Below are positions 4,996-7,938 of a stretch of DNA of 7,938 nucleotides, piece after piece. Each line of letters opens with the position of its first letter. Position 1 is the first letter of the stretch. The stretch is from Chloroflexota bacterium (GTDB taxonomy: Bacteria; Chloroflexota; Anaerolineae; Anaerolineales; VGOW01), in assembly GCA_016215145.1 (NCBI GenBank), contig JACRLA010000082.1:6722-14659 (forward strand). Reading direction: 5' to 3'. Under the pieces are notes generated by a model. It ran no database searches and was not told where the DNA came from. It was given only the letters and a program-made list of their open reading frames with translations. The position numbers and the translations under genes were made by a program.

Positions 4996-7938
4996 GTGAC
5001 ACAACCATTTTCCAACCGCCGCTACCTCGATGCTCTCGCCCACCGCGTCCTCATCTTTGACGGCGCGATGGGCACCAGCATTCAACGCTACAACCCCACC
5101 ACCGCCGATTTCGGCGGCGAAAAACTTTGGGGCTGCAACGATTATCTCGTCATCAGCAAACCACAAATGATTGATGAGATTCATTCGTCGTTCCTCAAAG
5201 TGGGTTGCGATGTGTTAGAAACTTGCACCTTCCGCGCCAACGGACTCACCATGCGCGACTATGGTCTGCAAGATCGCATCATCGAGATCAATCGCACCGC
5301 CGCGCAACTCGCCCGCCACGCCGCCGACAAATTCAGCACGCAAGACAAACCGCGCTTCGTCGCCGGTTCAATTGGTCCCAGTGGCATGTTGCTTTCTGCC
5401 GACGACCCGACTCTCTCCAACGTCACCTTCGACGAACTATCGGCGACGTTTCAAGAGCAAGCGACCGGACTCATCGAAGGTGGTTGTGATCTTCTCATCA
5501 TCGAAACATCGCAAGATATTCTTGAAGTCAAAGCGGCGATTCTAGGAATCCAAAAAGCGTATGAGATCACCGGCAAAAAGATTCCGTTGCAAGCGCAAGT
5601 AACTCTGGACACCACCGGTCGCATGTTGCTCGGCACCGACATCGCCGCCTCACTCGCCACGCTGGAGCGTATGCCCATTGACGCTGTCGGTCTCAACTGC
5701 TCCACCGGCCCCGAACACATGCGCGAACCCATTCGTTACCTCGCCGAAAATTCTTCGCTGCCCGTCTCGTGCATCCCCAACGCCGGTCTGCCGCTCAATG
5801 TAGATGGGCAAGCCGTCTTTCCACTTTTGCCGGAACCATTCGCAAATGAATTAAGCGAGTTCGTGATCAAAAATGGAGTGGCGATTGTTGGCGGATGTTG
5901 CGGCACGACTCCTGATCACCTTAAACTGCTCGTTGAGCGAATCGGCAATCGGAAACCGTCACCCCGCCCGTCCGCTCCTCTCACCCTCGTCTCGTCGGCA
6001 ATTCGCTCGACGGGTTTGATTCAAGACCCCGCCCCGATGTTGATCGGTGAACGACTCAACTCGCAAGGCAGCAAGAAGATGAAAGAGCTTTTGCTCGCTG
6101 ATGATTACGACTCGATGCTCAATCTGGCGCGCAATCAAGTGGAAACCGGCGCGCACACGCTTGATGTATGCGTGGCATTAACCGAACGCGCCGACGAAGT
6201 TAACCAAATGAAAAAGCTCGTCAAGAAATTGAGCATGAGCATCGAAGCCCCACTCGTCATTGACACCACCGAAGCCGATGTGGTCGAAGCCGCCCTCAAG
6301 ACCGCGCCGGGTCGGGTGATCGTCAACGCCATCAACATGGAGAACGGGCGCAAACGCATTGATGCCGTCGTGCCGCTCGTTAGAGATTACGGCGCGGCAG
6401 TGATCGCTCTGACCATTGACGAAGCGGGCATGGCAAAGACGGCTGACCGCAAAGTGGAAGTAGCGAAAAACATTTACAACATCGTCGTCGACGAATACGG
6501 TCTGCGCCCCGATGCGCTCATCTTTGACGATCTTACTTTCACGCTCGCCACAGGTGAAGAAGAATTTCTCAATTCTGGAATCGAAACGATTGAAGGCATC
6601 AAACGAATCAAAAATGAATTGCCGGGTGTCCTCACTTCGCTCGGCGTGAGCAATGTCTCGTTCGGGTTTAAGTTGGCGGCGCGCGCCGTCCTCAACAGTG
6701 TGTTTTTGTATCACTGTGTGCAAGCCGGACTCGACATGGCGATTGTGAATCCGGCGCACATCAAACCGTACGCCGAAATCCCCGAAGAGCAGCGCACCCT
6801 TGCCGACGATTTAATTTTTAACCGCCGCCCCGACGCCCTGCCACGCTTCATCAATTTCTTTGAGGGCGTCACGCTTAGCGTACAAGCCACTGTTGATGAA
6901 ACCATCGGTATGACCGACGAACAAAAAGTGCATTGGCGGATTCTGCATCGCAAAAAAGAAAATATCGAGAACGAACTTGATTCGATCATGGAACGGCTGG
7001 TTGCAGAATACGTAGGGGCGCACGGCCGTGCGCCCCTACAAGAACCCGGTTACCAATTACCCAACCCCGATACATCCAAAGCCGCCGTGTGGATTCTGAA
7101 TAATGTTTTATTGCCCGCCATGAAAGAAGTGGGCGATAAGTTCGGCGCGGGAGAATTAATTTTGCCGTTTGTGTTGCAATCTGCCGAAGTAATGAAGAAG
7201 GCGGTGGCGCACGTCGAACAATATTTGGAAAAGAAAGAAGGCGTGACCAAAGGCAAAATAGTTTTGGCAACGGTCTATGGTGACGTGCATGACATCGGCA
7301 AGAATTTGGTGAAGACGATTCTGGCTAACAACGGTTACACCGTGTTCGATCTGGGCAAACAAGTTCCGGCGAATGTGATCATTGATAAAGCCATTGAAGT
7401 GAAAGCCGACGCCATTGGCTTGAGCGCGCTGCTCGTCAGCACGTCGAAGCAAATGCCGCTCATCGTGCAAGAGTTACATAAACGGCAACTCGGCATCCAC
7501 GTCCTCATCGGCGGCGCGGCAATCAATCGGCAGTTTGGGCGACGCATTTTATTTATGGATGACGGCGTCCCCTACGAGTCGGGAGTCTTCTATTGTAAAG
7601 ATGCGTTTGAAGGTTTGGAGGCGGTGGATAAATTGCAAAATCCGTTGGAGCGCGGAGATTTTGTAGGAAGGATTATTGCGGAAGCGTCAACGGAAGTTAA
7701 AAGTCGAAAGGCAATAGGCAGAGGCGGCGTCACCGTGAGATCGGATGTAGCGAGTCGCCGCGCGCCGATTCCATCTCCATCATCTTTTGGCGCGCGTGTG
7801 ATCGATCAGATGCCATTAGAGTTGGTGTTCGAGTGCATGGACAAAGATGAGTTGTTTCGACTCTCGTGGGGCGCGAAGAACACGCACGGCGCGGAGTGGG
7901 AAAAGTTGAAAGCGGAATTTGAAGAACGGCTGGCGAAG
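4996..7938 (+). CDS. metH: Cobalamin-dependent methionine synthase MetH (3' end outside window)
   Basis: It makes methionine by moving a methyl group from methyltetrahydrofolate through cobalamin to homocysteine, in the cytoplasm. The window holds 981 codons with no stop. Domains in order: homocysteine-binding barrel at about 10-310 (F-D-G-A-M-G-T-S-I-Q; zinc ligands C235 in L-N-C and C301-C302 in G-G-C-C-G-T-T-P); pterin barrel at about 345-610 (I-G-E-R-L-N-S, I-N-M-E-N-G); cobalamin cap helices at about 690-740; Rossmann B12 domain at about 752-880 with D763-x-H765-x-x-G768, whose histidine binds cobalt; then a tail from about 930 (L-F-R-L-S-W-G-A-K-N) that probably starts a variant activation domain. 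GTG 4996 is chosen because family homology starts within a few residues and GGAG precedes it. The frame is also continuous with DUF3800, so a start at 4420 would give a fusion. A palindrome adds about 12 residues near 673-684. Control by the SAM riboswitch is likely. Confidence 0.93.
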   Translation, partial: MTQPFSNRRYLDALAHRVLIFDGAMGTSIQRYNPTTADFGGEKLWGCNDYLVISKPQMIDEIHSSFLKVGCDVLETCTFRANGLTMRDYGLQDRIIEINRTAAQLARHAADKFSTQDKPRFVAGSIGPSGMLLSADDPTLSNVTFDELSATFQEQATGLIEGGCDLLIIETSQDILEVKAAILGIQKAYEITGKKIPLQAQVTLDTTGRMLLGTDIAASLATLERMPIDAVGLNCSTGPEHMREPIRYLAENSSLPVSCIPNAGLPLNVDGQAVFPLLPEPFANELSEFVIKNGVAIVGGCCGTTPDHLKLLVERIGNRKPSPRPSAPLTLVSSAIRSTGLIQDPAPMLIGERLNSQGSKKMKELLLADDYDSMLNLARNQVETGAHTLDVCVALTERADEVNQMKKLVKKLSMSIEAPLVIDTTEADVVEAALKTAPGRVIVNAINMENGRKRIDAVVPLVRDYGAAVIALTIDEAGMAKTADRKVEVAKNIYNIVVDEYGLRPDALIFDDLTFTLATGEEEFLNSGIETIEGIKRIKNELPGVLTSLGVSNVSFGFKLAARAVLNSVFLYHCVQAGLDMAIVNPAHIKPYAEIPEEQRTLADDLIFNRRPDALPRFINFFEGVTLSVQATVDETIGMTDEQKVHWRILHRKKENIENELDSIMERLVAEYVGAHGRAPLQEPGYQLPNPDTSKAAVWILNNVLLPAMKEVGDKFGAGELILPFVLQSAEVMKKAVAHVEQYLEKKEGVTKGKIVLATVYGDVHDIGKNLVKTILANNGYTVFDLGKQVPANVIIDKAIEVKADAIGLSALLVSTSKQMPLIVQELHKRQLGIHVLIGGAAINRQFGRRILFMDDGVPYESGVFYCKDAFEGLEAVDKLQNPLERGDFVGRIIAEASTEVKSRKAIGRGGVTVRSDVASRRAPIPSPSSFGARVIDQMPLELVFECMDKDELFRLSWGAKNTHGAEWEKLKAEFEERLAK
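7012..7039 (+). repeat. Perfect 28-bp palindrome inside metH
   Basis: The half-site GTAGGGGCGCACGG (7012-7025) is followed at once by its exact reverse complement (7026-7039). Both strands encode V-G-A-H-G-R-A-P-L in one frame. I recall this palindrome as a dispersed REP-like element in many environmental bacterial genomes. Here it is in frame, in the linker between the pterin and cobalamin parts of MetH. Confidence 0.9.

Noticed and set aside
5205..5545. Plus-strand frames rich in R, H and S inside metH
   Set aside because: The composition is typical of an out-of-frame reading of GC-rich coding DNA, and the MetH frame is clearly the real one.
6178..6759. 193-codon minus-strand open frame opposite metH
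   Set aside because: It lies wholly inside the conserved pterin domain of MetH on the other strand; it is a codon-bias shadow.

Overview
The window is bacterial chromosomal DNA with normal, tightly packed coding. It looks like a member of the Chloroflexota (Anaerolineae-like) or a similar environmental lineage. That placement is an inference from four things: a XisH/XisI pair, a DUF1786 (COG4012) gene, the palindromic element that encodes V-G-A-H-G-R-A-P, and degenerate TTGCGTATT-type intergenic repeats. No rRNA, tRNA, CRISPR array or transposase gene is visible. All genes are on the + strand, and both window edges cut a gene.

Layout. Positions 2-751 hold the C-terminal part of an adrenodoxin-reductase/FprA-type ferredoxin-NADP reductase, followed by a strong hairpin terminator. 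Positions 834-1633 hold an overlapping xisH-xisI pair, closed by a second terminator with the same outer stem. Directly after it (from about 1711, start codon 1774) comes a DUF1786 gene whose reading frame and family-like sequence continue upstream of its first ATG, up to the xisHI terminator. This gene has lost its N-terminal region, apparently where the xisHI cassette sits. Thirty bases downstream is a lipoprotein with a PDZ domain and an S41 (C-terminal processing protease) fold that lacks the catalytic serine.

Positions 4041-4420 are regulatory: a 3 x 14-bp tandem repeat, a sigma-70-like promoter, a clear SAM-I (S-box) riboswitch and its intrinsic terminator, with a recognisable antiterminator alternative. 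A SAM-I riboswitch is expected upstream of methionine genes, and metH does lie downstream. Between them is a DUF3800 gene (4420-4995) that is visibly poorer in G+C. It has its own ribosome binding site but no stop codon, and it runs in frame into metH (from 4996). metH encodes cobalamin-dependent methionine synthase and runs off the right edge after 981 codons. It contains a perfect 28-bp palindrome inserted in frame between its pterin and cobalamin regions.

The main theme is a conserved housekeeping background (fprA, DUF1786, S41-like lipoprotein, metH) into which accessory pieces have been placed: xisHI with truncation of DUF1786, DUF3800 between riboswitch and metH, and a palindrome inside metH. 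The strongest candidate for something undescribed is the SAM-riboswitch / DUF3800 / MetH continuous reading frame.
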